NCBI GenBank assembly: GCA_026706455.1
Contig: JAPOYS010000129.1
Coordinates: 1 to 64,000, forward strand
Direction: 5' to 3'
Length of the DNA: 64,000 nucleotides
Source of the DNA: Chloroflexota bacterium
GTDB taxonomy: Bacteria; Chloroflexota; Anaerolineae; Aggregatilineales; Phototrophicaceae
Shown here: positions 1 through 8,693 of the stretch, piece by piece
How positions within the stretch are numbered: position 1 is the stretch's first letter
Layout of the letters: each line of letters starts with the position of its first letter
Notes under the pieces: generated by a model
The model's database searches: none
Told to the model about the DNA's origin: nothing
The model's input: the letters and a program-made list of their open reading frames with translations, nothing else
Position numbers and translations under genes: made by a program

Positions 1-124
1 GATCAGAAATGTCAGGTTCTAAGGGGGCTACCCTCTAACTGATTCACACCTCTAGGTTTCACCTTTTACGTGAACTCCGTTAGGGGGTGAACCCGAAACC
101 GTTAGACTGTGAATTTGACAGTCG
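1..124. other. Non-coding segment with nested inverted repeats
   Basis: No gene is visible at this edge. Two nested inverted-repeat pairs occur: ATTCACA (42-48) with TGTGAAT (108-114), and GGTTTC (55-60) with GAAACC (95-100), separated by 6 and 7 bases on the two sides. The symmetry suggests a structured RNA or a protein-binding palindrome belonging to whatever lies left of the window. It is not a tRNA and I recognise no named RNA family. Confidence 0.4.
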
Positions 125-162
125 AGAGACCGCAGACTAATCCTCTGCGGTCTCTTTAGTTC
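125..162 (+). terminator. Probable Rho-independent terminator
   Basis: An 11-bp perfect stem (125-135 with 145-155) encloses a 9-base loop and is followed on the plus strand by a short T-rich tail (TTTAGTT). It probably ends a transcript entering from the left of the window. On the minus strand no T-run follows, so it is less convincing as the end of the acetyltransferase operon, though the hairpin could still protect that mRNA. Confidence 0.6.
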
Positions 163-173
163 CGCACTCGCCG

Positions 174-737
174 TCAAGTGTATTCGGCTTCATAGTCGTC
201 ACGGAGAATGGCATAGCGCGCCTCGTCCTTGTATTTTCCATGATGGAGAATTGAGCGGCGCAGCAGACCCTCATACCGCATATTCGCCTTTTGCATCACG
301 CGCCCCGAAGCTGGATTATGGGGAAAATGCCCGGCTGCGATGCGGTTAAGCTTCAACTCTTCGAAACCAAACTGGATGATTAAGCGCAGCGCGGCCGTCG
401 CCAGTCCCCGCCCCCAGTAGGGCAGACCGATCCAGTAACCGACTTCGGCGCGGTTGTGCGCCGGCGTCAGATGGATGCCCATGCAGCCGACGAAGTGCTC
501 GCTCGTTTTTTCCAGTATCGCGAATACAAAGGCTTCTTCATTTCGCCATTGTTCGCGCGCCTTTTGCACGAAGTCGCGGGCGGCGTCGGGCGGATACGGA
601 TGCGGCACGAAGGTGTTTTTGGCGATCTCCTCGGCGGCAGCCAGCCGCTGGAGAGCGGGAATATCCCCGGTCTCGAGGAGTCGCATGCGAACCAAATCGC
701 CCTCCAACTTAGGTTTCTTCACGTTGTCTTCGCTCAT
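174..737 (-). CDS. GNAT family N-acetyltransferase, RimJ/RimL type
   Basis: The 187-residue protein has the GNAT fold seen in ribosomal-protein and small-molecule N-acetyltransferases that use acetyl-CoA. Acetyl-CoA motif A is YWGRGLATAA at about residues 107-116, preceded by GYWIG, and N141 in NPASGRVMQK is the conserved motif-B Asn of the RimJ/RimL group. Length is usual for the family. Its ATG overlaps the stop of the upstream HtrA gene by four bases (ATGA), so the two are probably translationally coupled. The acceptor cannot be told from sequence; RimJ-like proteins also acetylate antibiotics and free metabolites. Confidence 0.85.
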   Translation of the reverse strand: MSEDNVKKPKLEGDLVRMRLLETGDIPALQRLAAAEEIAKNTFVPHPYPPDAARDFVQKAREQWRNEEAFVFAILEKTSEHFVGCMGIHLTPAHNRAEVGYWIGLPYWGRGLATAALRLIIQFGFEELKLNRIAAGHFPHNPASGRVMQKANMRYEGLLRRSILHHGKYKDEARYAILRDDYEAEYT

Positions 738-1960
738 TGATCGGCAAGGCAGCCCAGCACGGGGCGATTATTCAAAGGCCGGCTTTCCAACTTCAGCCTT
801 ATGTCAAGCGGACGCTTGTCGCGGATAACGACCAAATCCACTTCATCGCCCGGGCGCGTATTTTGCACCAGGTAGGTCACCAAGGCATCAAGGTCATCGA
901 AGTAGTAACCGTTGATGGCGACGATTAAATCGCCGTCGGCGCAGACTGTTTTTCCCCGCACTTCGGTTTGCGCGCTCCCGCCGCGCAGCCCCGCCAGGTG
1001 AGCGGGCGAGCCTTCGCTGACGCCGCGAAGCAGAACGCCGCGCTCCACCGGCAGATCCAGCGCGTCGCTCAAGCCAGCCGTGCCAAAGCCGCCGTCCTCC
1101 CGCATCACCGAGATGCCCATCCAGGCGTAATCGACGGCGCCTCGCGTTACCAAATCGGGAATGACGCGGCGCATCGTATCGGCGGGCACGGCGAAACCGA
1201 TCCCTTGAAATTGCCCGCTGTCCGAGCGCATGGCTGTCGTGATGCCGATTACGAGCCCCTGGGAGTCAAGCAGAGGACCGCCCGAATTGCCCGGGTGGAT
1301 GGCGCCGTCGATCTGAATGATTGAGGGATTGTCAAAGCCGAGCGCCGCGCCCGCGTCCATCAGTTCGGCCGATGGCAGCCTTCGACCCAGCCCGCTGACA
1401 ATGCCGGTCGTCATGGAGGTCTTTTGGCCGAAGGGATTGCCGATCGAAATCGCGCGTTGGCCCACGCGCACGCTCGCAGATTCGCCGATCCGCAAGGGCG
1501 ACAGCCGATCTTCGGACGCGCTGACTTTGAGAACCGCGAGGTCGCTGAAGCTATCCAGACCGATCAGCTGCGCTTGCAAGACGTAGGCGTTTCGTAGCGT
1601 GACTGTGATGGCCTGCGCGTCTTTCACCAGATGCGCGTTGGTAATGATATGCCCGCTTCGATCGTAGACGAAGCCGGAACCGCGGCGCGTAAAGCTGCCG
1701 GAGCCGTCGTCAATCGCGGATTCAATCGTCACGACCGAGGGGCTGGCGCGCTCGTAGATATTGGTCAGCAGCAGGTATTCGGCATCGGCCGCATCGACGA
1801 TGACGGCCGGCAAGGCGGTCGGAGTCGGTTCTGGCGCCGCCGCCCAGGCGTCTGCGGGGATATCGCGAGAAGCGGTCAAACCGCTGCATGAGGAGAGCAG
1901 TAGCAGGCCGATCCCCAGCCAGAGAATTATTCGCGTGCCACTATCTTTGTCAGGCGCCAT
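734..1960 (-). CDS. HtrA/DegP-like serine protease, predicted lipoprotein
   Basis: This 408-residue S1C-type protease should act outside the cytoplasmic membrane on damaged or mislocalised proteins. The N terminus is a lipoprotein signal (hydrophobic residues 11-24, lipobox LLSSC with Cys25), then a short Pro/Thr linker. The trypsin-like domain shows the triad His110 (NAHLVKD), Asp140 (SDLAVLKV) and Ser226 (PGNSGGPLL). A single PDZ domain fills roughly residues 275-400. Lipid anchoring replaces the transmembrane anchor common in bacterial HtrA. The gene is first in a two-gene operon with the acetyltransferase. Confidence 0.93.
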   Translation of the reverse strand: MAPDKDSGTRIILWLGIGLLLLSSCSGLTASRDIPADAWAAAPEPTPTALPAVIVDAADAEYLLLTNIYERASPSVVTIESAIDDGSGSFTRRGSGFVYDRSGHIITNAHLVKDAQAITVTLRNAYVLQAQLIGLDSFSDLAVLKVSASEDRLSPLRIGESASVRVGQRAISIGNPFGQKTSMTTGIVSGLGRRLPSAELMDAGAALGFDNPSIIQIDGAIHPGNSGGPLLDSQGLVIGITTAMRSDSGQFQGIGFAVPADTMRRVIPDLVTRGAVDYAWMGISVMREDGGFGTAGLSDALDLPVERGVLLRGVSEGSPAHLAGLRGGSAQTEVRGKTVCADGDLIVAINGYYFDDLDALVTYLVQNTRPGDEVDLVVIRDKRPLDIRLKLESRPLNNRPVLGCLADQ

Positions 1961-1966
1961 GGCTTG

Positions 1967-1972
1967 ATTTTA
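1967..1972 (-). promoter_or_regulatory. Extended -10 element of htrA, possibly leaderless transcript
   Basis: Read on the minus strand this is TAAAAT preceded by TGC (extended -10 form TGCTAAAAT). Its 3' edge is only about seven bases from the htrA ATG, so transcription would begin at or next to the start codon. No Shine-Dalgarno sequence fits between. No good -35 box is seen, as is common with extended -10 promoters. Confidence 0.45.
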
Positions 1973-2056
1973 GCAGGTTACGGGCGCTTCGATAATGGTT
2001 GGGCGGGAGGGCGAGCCTCTACAGATCGAATTGACGGGCGGTCGAGCCCTATAACG

Positions 2057-2935
2057 CTAGCGCAGGCTGTCGCGCAGCGCTTCGGCGCGGGCGCGCTGTT
2101 CGGCATCGAGATGCGTCGGCACGGTGATCAGCACGCGCGCGTAAAGATCGCCGTATTCTCCGCCCTTGCGGAGCTTGGGCATGCCTTTGCCGGCCAAGCG
2201 CAGTTTTTGACCGGTCTGCGTACCGGCGCGGAGCTTGGCGCGCGCCGGGCGGTCGAGGGTCGGGACATCAACCGAACCGCCCAGCATGGCGGTCAGGGCA
2301 TCGACTTTGACATCGACGTACAGGTCGTCCTCCACACGCTCGAACTGTGGGTCTTCGCCGACCTGCACGACCAGGTACAGATGCCCGGCCGCGCCGCCCT
2401 TGTAACCGGGATGACCTTCGCCCGCCAGGCGCACCTTGGCGCCGGTCGCGGCCCCGCGCGGGATCCGAACGCTGATCTCACGACCGTCTTTGCTGACGAC
2501 GCGCTCCGTGCCCTGGTAGGCTTCGCGCAGGCTTATGTGGACATCCTGCTCAATATGCCTGCCGGGGCGGGGAAAATCGGCTGCCGATTGGAACCCAGCG
2601 CGCCCGCGGCGCCGTCCGCCAGAGCCAGCGAAGATTGTCTCGAAGATATCGGACATATCGATAAAGGGAATATCGCCGCCGGCAAAGGGATTGTCGCCAT
2701 TTGCATTCTGATAATGCTGCCAGTTTTCTCCAAAGCGATTGTAGGCTGCGCGCTTGTCTTCATCGCTCAATACTTCGTAGGCCTCGTTCAATTCCTTGAA
2801 GCGGGTTTCCGCGTTTGCATCCCCCGGATTGGCGTCGGGGTGATATTGCTTCGCCTTTTGGCGAAAGGCTCGCTTGATCGCGTCGTCGCTGGCGTCGCGC
2901 GCAACGCCAAGCACATCGTAATAGTCTCTGGCCAT
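2057..2935 (-). CDS. DnaJ-class chaperone without zinc finger (CbpA type)
   Basis: The protein (about 292 residues) starts with a J-domain (YYDVLGV, HPD at 32-34) that stimulates DnaK ATPase. A Gly/Phe-rich stretch with NPFAGG follows, then two C-terminal beta-sandwich substrate-binding domains (RIPRGA, AGTQTGQKLRLAGKGMP). The CxxCxGxG zinc-finger repeats of true DnaJ are absent, which places it with CbpA/DnaJ-II co-chaperones. I chose the Met at 2935 because MARDYYDVLG is the standard family start; an upstream in-frame Met adds twelve basic residues. It stands alone, next to the divergent DtxR-type gene. Confidence 0.92.
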   Translation of the reverse strand: MARDYYDVLGVARDASDDAIKRAFRQKAKQYHPDANPGDANAETRFKELNEAYEVLSDEDKRAAYNRFGENWQHYQNANGDNPFAGGDIPFIDMSDIFETIFAGSGGRRRGRAGFQSAADFPRPGRHIEQDVHISLREAYQGTERVVSKDGREISVRIPRGAATGAKVRLAGEGHPGYKGGAAGHLYLVVQVGEDPQFERVEDDLYVDVKVDALTAMLGGSVDVPTLDRPARAKLRAGTQTGQKLRLAGKGMPKLRKGGEYGDLYARVLITVPTHLDAEQRARAEALRDSLR

Positions 2936-3130
2936 CGCCTGTTTCCGTCGAAGGTTGTTGCGAATGCGCAACGCTCACATTGTACGCTGCGGCGGCGCGC
3001 CGGTCAATTCGTACCGCGGCTCGCCCAAGGCGCGCGTGGCGGCGCTACGCCGGCGCTTCAGCTTCAGTTTAACGCAGACCCGTTAGAATTGCGTTGGCGC
3101 GCGCTAGGCAATGCGGCCGCCCTTGTGTGT

Positions 3131-3143
3131 TATGATTAGCATA
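3131..3143. promoter_or_regulatory. Palindrome upstream of the DtxR-type gene
   Basis: TATG-N5-CATA is an interrupted palindrome about 55 bases before the start of the metalloregulator gene. DtxR/MntR proteins bind short interrupted palindromes, so autoregulation is possible. The match is short and may be chance. Confidence 0.25.
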
Positions 3144-3196
3144 CTTGGCCGCAGGACTGCGCCAGCGGCGCGGCCTTCGCAGGCAAAGGCTGAAGG

Positions 3197-3886
3197 ATGA
3201 ACGGACGGAGAGACAGCGCGGGGTCCTCGCAGTCGGTTGAGGATTTCCTGAAGGCTGTCTACAACCTTCAAGTCGAGAACGATCGCGTTTCGACCAATGC
3301 GCTGGCTGAGGCTTTGCATATCTCGGCGCCGGCGGTGACCGATATGGCGCAGCGTTTGGTGGATGAGGGCACAGTCGATTATCTCAAGTATCGTGGCGTG
3401 CGTTTGACGGAGCTGGGCGAACGGGCGGCTTTGCGGATGCTGCGGCGTCATCGCCTGATTGAAACCTATCTTGTGCGCGATCTGGGTTACCAACTGCATG
3501 AAATACATGATGAGGCGGAGGCGCTCGAGCACAGCGTCTCCGACCGCTTCGTCGAGACGATCGCGCGCAAGCTGGGCGACCCGCGTTATGATCCGCATGG
3601 CGATCCGATCCCAAATTTGGAAGGCGTCATGCAGGAGCGAAAACTGCAGCCGCTTTGCAAAGTGGACCTGCACGCGCCGGCGCGCATCCGCCGCTTTGTG
3701 ATGGAAGATCCGGCCATGCTGCGGAATACGCAGGAACGTGGACTTATGATGGGCGCCACGCTTGAGGTGATCGAACGCGACCCATTTGAGGGTCCGCTTA
3801 AAGTCCGCCTGGGCGCCGAGAATACGCAGACAATCGGATACAAGATGGCTTCCTCAATTCTTGTTGAATACATTGGCGAATTGTGA
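3197..3886 (+). CDS. DtxR/MntR-family metal-dependent transcriptional regulator
   Basis: The 229-residue repressor has an N-terminal winged helix (about residues 12-72; recognition region ISAPAVTDMAQRL). The metal-binding dimerisation domain follows, with HEIHDEAEALEH at 101-112 and the hallmark DPHGDPIP near 132-139. An SH3-like/FeoA-type C-terminal domain fills about 150-225. Such proteins sense Mn(II) or Fe(II) and repress uptake genes or activate efflux genes. No metal transporter is adjacent, so the targets lie elsewhere. An AAAGG Shine-Dalgarno sits seven bases before the ATG. Confidence 0.93.
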   Translation: MNGRRDSAGSSQSVEDFLKAVYNLQVENDRVSTNALAEALHISAPAVTDMAQRLVDEGTVDYLKYRGVRLTELGERAALRMLRRHRLIETYLVRDLGYQLHEIHDEAEALEHSVSDRFVETIARKLGDPRYDPHGDPIPNLEGVMQERKLQPLCKVDLHAPARIRRFVMEDPAMLRNTQERGLMMGATLEVIERDPFEGPLKVRLGAENTQTIGYKMASSILVEYIGEL

Positions 3887-3976
3887 TAACATCCAATCCC
3901 TTTCAAAACCGAATCACTTGACGAGAATGTTGGCGTTTCTCGCGGCTTGGTCGGGAAGCGCCAGTGAAGTTTAGCG

Positions 3977-4465
3977 ATGTTAGCGAATACTAGACGGATA
4001 AGCGCAGTCAATCAGCGCGTACGCGCGATCTTGCTGACCGGCGACGGCGCCATGCTGATGATCAAGCGCGTCAAGCCGGGCTCCGCGGCGCCTTATTGGG
4101 TAGCTCCGGGCGGCGGCGTTGAACAAGCGGACGCGGATCTTATCGCCACCTTGGAACGCGAGCTGTACGAAGAGCTTGGCGCGGTCGCCTCGGTGCTGTC
4201 CACCGCCTTTGTGCTCGAGCATGAAAAAGCCGGCAAGCAATTGGAAGAACACTTCTTCGTTTGTCTCCTGCATGAGTTTGACCTGAGCAGGCGCTATGGT
4301 CCCGAATTCCGCGATCATTCGCGCGGCGCATACATTCCCGAATTCATTTCGCTCGATCCGCCCAGTTTGGGCAAGCTGTATTTCAAGACGCCGGAACTCT
4401 ATGACTGGATGATCCATCATCTAGACTATCTATGCAGCATTCAGCTCCAGCCCGCCAGCCTGTGA
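3977..4465 (+). CDS. Nudix hydrolase
   Basis: This is a 162-residue Nudix-fold pyrophosphohydrolase. The Nudix box is recognisable as GGGVE...RELYEELGAV in the first third, keeping the REL-x-EELG metal-binding core. The spacing between the first Gly and REL is one residue off consensus, and the usual first Glu is not in register. The substrate (damaged nucleotides, sugar nucleotides or coenzymes) cannot be read from the sequence. It lies between the DtxR-type gene and the C-N hydrolase on the same strand, with gaps that suggest separate transcription. Confidence 0.85.
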   Translation: MLANTRRISAVNQRVRAILLTGDGAMLMIKRVKPGSAAPYWVAPGGGVEQADADLIATLERELYEELGAVASVLSTAFVLEHEKAGKQLEEHFFVCLLHEFDLSRRYGPEFRDHSRGAYIPEFISLDPPSLGKLYFKTPELYDWMIHHLDYLCSIQLQPASL

Positions 4466-4724
4466 CGCTCGCCACATCCCGATAAGCCTGCGCGTTATTT
4501 GTTTCGCGCGCAACCGGATCGAAGTCGCCGGTAAAGCCCTCAGCCTGAGGCCGACCGAGTCGATCCTGCTGCCTGCGCTCCTTCACACGCAGGGTGCGGC
4601 TGACGCCCAAGCCGAAGACGATAGCTGACCAAGGGCGCCGCTCTCGGGTCACAATCTAGAGAATTGCCGCTGCGCTACGGCTGGACTATGATTGTGCTTG
4701 GCATCCGATGAAGGAGCAGCAGCC

Positions 4725-5582
4725 ATGCGCGTCAAAGTTGGCCTGGCGCAGATCTACCCCAAGCTGGGCGATGTCGAGCACAACCTGCGCCTGCACCTGG
4801 ACATGATCCGGCGGGCGCGCGCCGACGCCGTCGATCTGCTCGTTTTCCCCGAGCTGTCGCTGACCGGCTATCAGGTTCAAGACCTCGTGCCGGAGGTGGC
4901 GCTGCGTGTGTATAGGGATGACCTGGTATTCGCCGAACTGCTGGCCGCCAGCGCCGATATCGACATCGTTGTCGGCTTCGTGCACGAGGACGCGCGCAAC
5001 CGCTTCTACATCGCAAACGCCTACCTCTCCGCCGGCGAACTCGTCCATCTGCATCACAAACTCTATTTGCCAACCTACGCCATGTTCGACGAATCGCGCT
5101 ACTTCGCCCAAGGCAACAGCGTGCGCGCCTTCGACACCCGCTTCGGGCGGGTCGGCATGTTGATCTGCGAGGATTTCTGGCATGTTTCGCCGCCTTACCT
5201 GCTCTGGCTGGACGGCGCTGACATTCTGATTTTGAACAGCTCCAGCCCCTCGCGCGGGCTCAACGAAAGCGACCGGCTGATGGGCGCGCGCTGGGTCGAG
5301 CAGGTGAATCAGGCTTATGGCGGCATGTTCACGTCCTACATCCTGCATTGCAATCGCGTCGGTTACGAAGATGGCAAGAATTTCGGGGGCGGCTCGTCGG
5401 TGGTCGATCCCGATGGCGAGTTCATGACCCGCGGACTCTACTTCGACGAGGCGCTGATCACGCAGGAGATCGACTTGAATCAGCTGCATCGGACGCGGGC
5501 GCGGCTGCCGCTGCTGCGGGATGAGCGGCCCGGTCTGGTGCGGCGGGAGCTGGGCCGGATTCTGCGCGAGAGTTTGGGGTAG
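4725..5582 (+). CDS. Carbon-nitrogen hydrolase, NAD-synthetase glutaminase-like
   Basis: This 285-residue nitrilase-superfamily amidase has a Glu-Lys-Cys catalytic triad at E43 (FPELSLTGY), K112 (HHKLYLPTY) and C148 (ICEDFW). These three motifs resemble the glutaminase domain of glutamine-dependent NAD synthetase more than generic nitrilases. The ammonia-ligase domain of NadE is missing, so it is a stand-alone amidase of unknown substrate or a partner of a separate NadE. The start at 4725 has an AAGGAG Shine-Dalgarno eight bases upstream; an in-frame Met 33 bases earlier lacks one. Confidence 0.88.
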   Translation: MRVKVGLAQIYPKLGDVEHNLRLHLDMIRRARADAVDLLVFPELSLTGYQVQDLVPEVALRVYRDDLVFAELLAASADIDIVVGFVHEDARNRFYIANAYLSAGELVHLHHKLYLPTYAMFDESRYFAQGNSVRAFDTRFGRVGMLICEDFWHVSPPYLLWLDGADILILNSSSPSRGLNESDRLMGARWVEQVNQAYGGMFTSYILHCNRVGYEDGKNFGGGSSVVDPDGEFMTRGLYFDEALITQEIDLNQLHRTRARLPLLRDERPGLVRRELGRILRESLG

Positions 5583-5772
5583 GGTGGATGGACAGCCTTA
5601 GGTCTAATGTCGATCGCGAATAAGAGCGCAAATGCGACACATTTTTTCACCACCGAGGACACCGAGAGCTACCAGACTGCTATATGTGGCAATTTGAAGG
5701 ATTGTCGGATGTTTCGCTTGGGCATGGCATATCATTCTTCTGACACGGCCCGATTGATGAAATGAGAACAAG

Positions 5773-7395
5773 ATGACCACCACCACAACCCTCCTCCGCA
5801 ACGGAACCCTCTACGACGGCACGGGCAGCCCGCCCGTCACCGGCGACATCCTCATCCGCGGCGACCGCATCGCCGCTATCGGCGACCTGCGCAATGAATC
5901 CGCGTCCACCACCATCGACCTCGATGGACTCGCCGTCGCGCCCGGCTTCATCAACATGCTCAGCTGGGCGACCGAGTCGCTGATCGAAGACGGGCGCTCG
6001 ATGAGCGACATCAAGCAGGGCGTCACCCTCGAAGTCATGGGCGAAGGCACATCAATGGGTCCGCTCAGCGACGAGATGAAGCGCCGGCGCGATACGATTC
6101 TGTCGACAGCCGATATCATCTACGACATCGAGTGGACGACATTAGGCGAGTACCTCGAATTCCTCGAGCGCAAAGGCGTGGCGACCAATGTGGCTTCTTT
6201 CGTCGGCTCGGCCACCCTGCGCGTCCACGCCGCTGGTTACGATGATCGTCCGGTCAGCGATGACGAAATGGTCGAGATGAAGCGCCTGCTGCATGAAGCC
6301 ATGCGCGAGGGGGCGATGGGCATGTCAGCCGCCTTGATTTACCCGCCGGCGACCTACCAAAGCACCGAAGAGTTGATTGAGCTTTGTCATGTCGTGGCCG
6401 AATACGACGGCATGTACATCACGCACCTGCGCAGCGAAGGCGCGCAGTTCCTGGAAGCGCTGGACGAGCTGATTCGCATCATGCGCGCAACCGGCGTGAC
6501 CGGCGAGATCTATCATCTCAAGGCGGCTGGCAAAGCCAACTGGCACAAGATGAACGAGGTCATCGCCCGCATTGAAGCCGTTCGCGCTGCGGGCTTGCCC
6601 CTGACCGCCGATATGTACACCTATCCCTACAGCGGCACCGGTCTGGCTTCCTGCATTCCGGCTTGGGCTCATGACGGTGGCTTTGACGCCATGATCGAGC
6701 GGCTGAAGAATCCCGACCTGCGCGAGCGGATCAGGCGGGAAATGGCGCTGCCCTCGCATCAGTGGGAGAACATGTTTGAGGAGAATGGTCCCGATGGCAT
6801 CATGTTGGCCGGCTTCGCCAAGAAGGAACTGCGCCAGCATCAGGGAAAGCTCCTGAGCGAGGTGATGATTGAGCGCGGAACTTCGGCGGCTGATACCGCC
6901 ATCGACCTGCTGATTGAAGACGACAGCCGCATCTTCTCGCTTTACTTCAGCATGTCGGAGGACAACCTGCGCCGCCAGATCCAGTTGCCCTGGGTCAGCT
7001 TTTGCTCCGACGCCGGCTCAATCGCGACTGAGGGCGCCTTCCTCAGCTATCATCCGCACCCGCGCGCTTATGGCAGCTTCGCGCGCGTCATCGGCAAGTA
7101 TGTTCGCGCTGAGGGTTTGCTGACGCTGGAAGAGGCCCTGCGCCGGCTGTCTGGTTTCGCCGCCGACAATCTCAAGCTGAGAGAGCGCGGTTATCTCAAG
7201 CCGGGCTACTTCGCCGATATCGCCGTATTCGATCCGGCGCTCGTGCAAGACCACGCCGTGCCCGGCGATCCGCATCAATACAGCGACGGTATGGTTCATG
7301 TATTCGTAAACGGAACACAGGCGCTGCGTGATGGCGAGCATACGGGCGCGCTGCCCGGACGCGTCGTGCGCGGACCCGGCTGGGCCGGCGCTTGA
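5773..7395 (+). CDS. D-aminoacylase-like amidohydrolase lacking the HxH motif
   Basis: The 540-residue protein follows the N-acyl-D-amino-acid deacylase layout: N-terminal beta-sandwich (LLRNGTLYDGTG), TIM barrel, then a C-terminal sandwich (LKPGYFADIAVFDP). Later conserved barrel motifs are present (YITHLRSEG, IYHLKAAGK, CSDAG). However, where the family has GFIDxHxH it reads GFINMLSW (residues 59-65), and the metal-bridging Cys region reads GEGTSMGP. It therefore belongs to a divergent subgroup that may bind metal differently or act on other substrates. It is not obviously in an operon. Confidence 0.82.
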   Translation: MTTTTTLLRNGTLYDGTGSPPVTGDILIRGDRIAAIGDLRNESASTTIDLDGLAVAPGFINMLSWATESLIEDGRSMSDIKQGVTLEVMGEGTSMGPLSDEMKRRRDTILSTADIIYDIEWTTLGEYLEFLERKGVATNVASFVGSATLRVHAAGYDDRPVSDDEMVEMKRLLHEAMREGAMGMSAALIYPPATYQSTEELIELCHVVAEYDGMYITHLRSEGAQFLEALDELIRIMRATGVTGEIYHLKAAGKANWHKMNEVIARIEAVRAAGLPLTADMYTYPYSGTGLASCIPAWAHDGGFDAMIERLKNPDLRERIRREMALPSHQWENMFEENGPDGIMLAGFAKKELRQHQGKLLSEVMIERGTSAADTAIDLLIEDDSRIFSLYFSMSEDNLRRQIQLPWVSFCSDAGSIATEGAFLSYHPHPRAYGSFARVIGKYVRAEGLLTLEEALRRLSGFAADNLKLRERGYLKPGYFADIAVFDPALVQDHAVPGDPHQYSDGMVHVFVNGTQALRDGEHTGALPGRVVRGPGWAGA

Positions 7396-7489
7396 CGACT
7401 GGGAACGCCATAATCCGCGTTGGGAATGAGCAAGCGAGCAGACGAAATCAGCCCCCAAATTTTGGGTGGTCAGCGAGCGCACGGTAGTA

Positions 7490-7498
7490 TGCTATAAT
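7490..7498 (+). promoter_or_regulatory. Extended -10 promoter of the SPFH gene
   Basis: TGCTATAAT is a perfect extended -10 box about 50 bases before the ATG at 7548. No consensus -35 is found at 16-18 bases, which is usual for extended -10 promoters. The leader carries the GAAGGAG Shine-Dalgarno. Confidence 0.65.
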
Positions 7499-7547
7499 CA
7501 ATTCGTACAACTGAGATAGCAGAAGCAACTGCTATGAAGGAGCGGAC

Positions 7548-8594
7548 ATGAATTTTGGCGGACTATTAGGAATCGTGGCGGTGCTCGCCTTCGGGGTTGG
7601 CATCCTGGGCGTGGCTTTCGCATTCACGCTGGCGTCTCAGGGGCGGTCGGCGCGCGGCGGCGTTTTGCTGGCGCTGGTGGGCTTTGCCTCGGGCGTCGTG
7701 CTTTTTGTCGTCAGTTCGGGCATCTTGATTGTCCAGCCGGCGCGGGCGGCCGTCATCGTCAATGTGCTGACCGGCGAGCTGGAGGATCCGGCGCGGGCGC
7801 CCGGCACGTCGATCATCATCCCGGGCTTGCAGGAGTACATCATCTACCAGACCGACCAACGCGAATATACCATGTCGGGCATCAGCACCGAAGGGCGCTT
7901 GCAGGGCAACGACGCGGTCGAAGCGCTGACCGTCGATGGCCAGGAAGTGCGGCTGGATATCACGGTCTTGTATCGCATTGAGCGGCAGGACGTCAATCAG
8001 ATTCACCTCAACTGGCAGAATCGCTATGAATCGGACTTCATCCGCCCGACCGTGCGCGCGGTCGCTCGCGATGTCGTCTCGCAATTTGAAGCGGAAGCCA
8101 TCTACGGCTTGGAGCGCGAGGCGCTCGGCGGCCGCATATCTCAACTGGTTGGTCGGCGTATGGCTGACGAAGGCTTAACCTTGACCTCGCTGCTGGTGCG
8201 TCAAATCGATTTCAATGACGCCTTTGCCAACTCGATCGAAGAAAAGCAGATCGAAGAGCAGAAGCTGCAGCGCGCGCGGACGGAAGCGGAACGTGTACAA
8301 ACCGAAGCGAGCGGTCGCGCCGATGCGGCCGAGCAGGAAGCGCGCGGTCGCGCCAACGCCCGCTTGATCGAGGCGCAAGCCGAAGCGGAAGCGCTGCGCG
8401 TCATCAGCGATCAGATCGCGGCGAATCCGAATCTAATCCAATATCTCTACGTCGCCAACCTGTCGGATAACGTGTCCTTCGCGCTGCTGCCATCGGACGC
8501 GCCCTTCATCTTCAGCGTCGATGATTTCACACAATTGGGCGATGATTTTGAAGCGCCGGAAGCATCGGTTCGGCTGACCGAGGCTGGCCGATAG
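7548..8594 (+). CDS. SPFH/band-7 (prohibitin-like) membrane protein
   Basis: The 348-residue protein has two N-terminal hydrophobic helices (about residues 5-28 and 38-62), then an SPFH domain (about 65-230) of the prohibitin/stomatin type (IHLNWQNRYESDFIRPTVR). An Ala/Glu/Arg-rich coiled coil follows (about 225-285) and then a short acidic tail. Such proteins form ring or scaffold oligomers on membranes and often modulate FtsH-type proteases. Two TM helices before the SPFH domain are slightly unusual; prohibitins have one. An excellent GAAGGAG ribosome site precedes the ATG. The gene is bounded by its own promoter and terminator, hence monocistronic. Confidence 0.9.
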   Translation: MNFGGLLGIVAVLAFGVGILGVAFAFTLASQGRSARGGVLLALVGFASGVVLFVVSSGILIVQPARAAVIVNVLTGELEDPARAPGTSIIIPGLQEYIIYQTDQREYTMSGISTEGRLQGNDAVEALTVDGQEVRLDITVLYRIERQDVNQIHLNWQNRYESDFIRPTVRAVARDVVSQFEAEAIYGLEREALGGRISQLVGRRMADEGLTLTSLLVRQIDFNDAFANSIEEKQIEEQKLQRARTEAERVQTEASGRADAAEQEARGRANARLIEAQAEAEALRVISDQIAANPNLIQYLYVANLSDNVSFALLPSDAPFIFSVDDFTQLGDDFEAPEASVRLTEAGR

Positions 8595-8624
8595 CGCGAT
8601 AGTCGCAAGCATTCGCAGTAACCG

Positions 8625-8660
8625 GGACGCTCACTTCTGAGAGCGTCCTTTCTTGTTGTT
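8625..8660 (+). terminator. Rho-independent terminator after the SPFH gene
   Basis: A perfect 8-bp stem, GGACGCTC (8625-8632) with GAGCGTCC (8641-8648), is followed by TTTCTTGTTGTT. It starts about 30 bases after the SPFH stop and fits a single-gene transcript. Confidence 0.85.
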
Positions 8661-8693
8661 GCCTGTTGCGCGCTCCCCACGGGTCCGCGCCGA

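Noticed and set aside
1964..3139. 391-codon open frame on the plus strand opposite the DnaJ-like gene
   Set aside because: The minus strand encodes an unmistakable J-domain protein. The plus frame is a GC-rich antisense shadow with no recognisable domain.
4383..4652. 89-codon minus-strand frame in the Nudix to C-N hydrolase gap
   Set aside because: No ribosome site and no recognisable motif, and it overlaps the Nudix gene 3' end. The gap appears non-coding.
7451..7469. CCCAAA/TTTGGG palindrome before the SPFH promoter, considered as a terminator or operator
   Set aside because: The stem is short and imperfect with no T-run; no supporting context.
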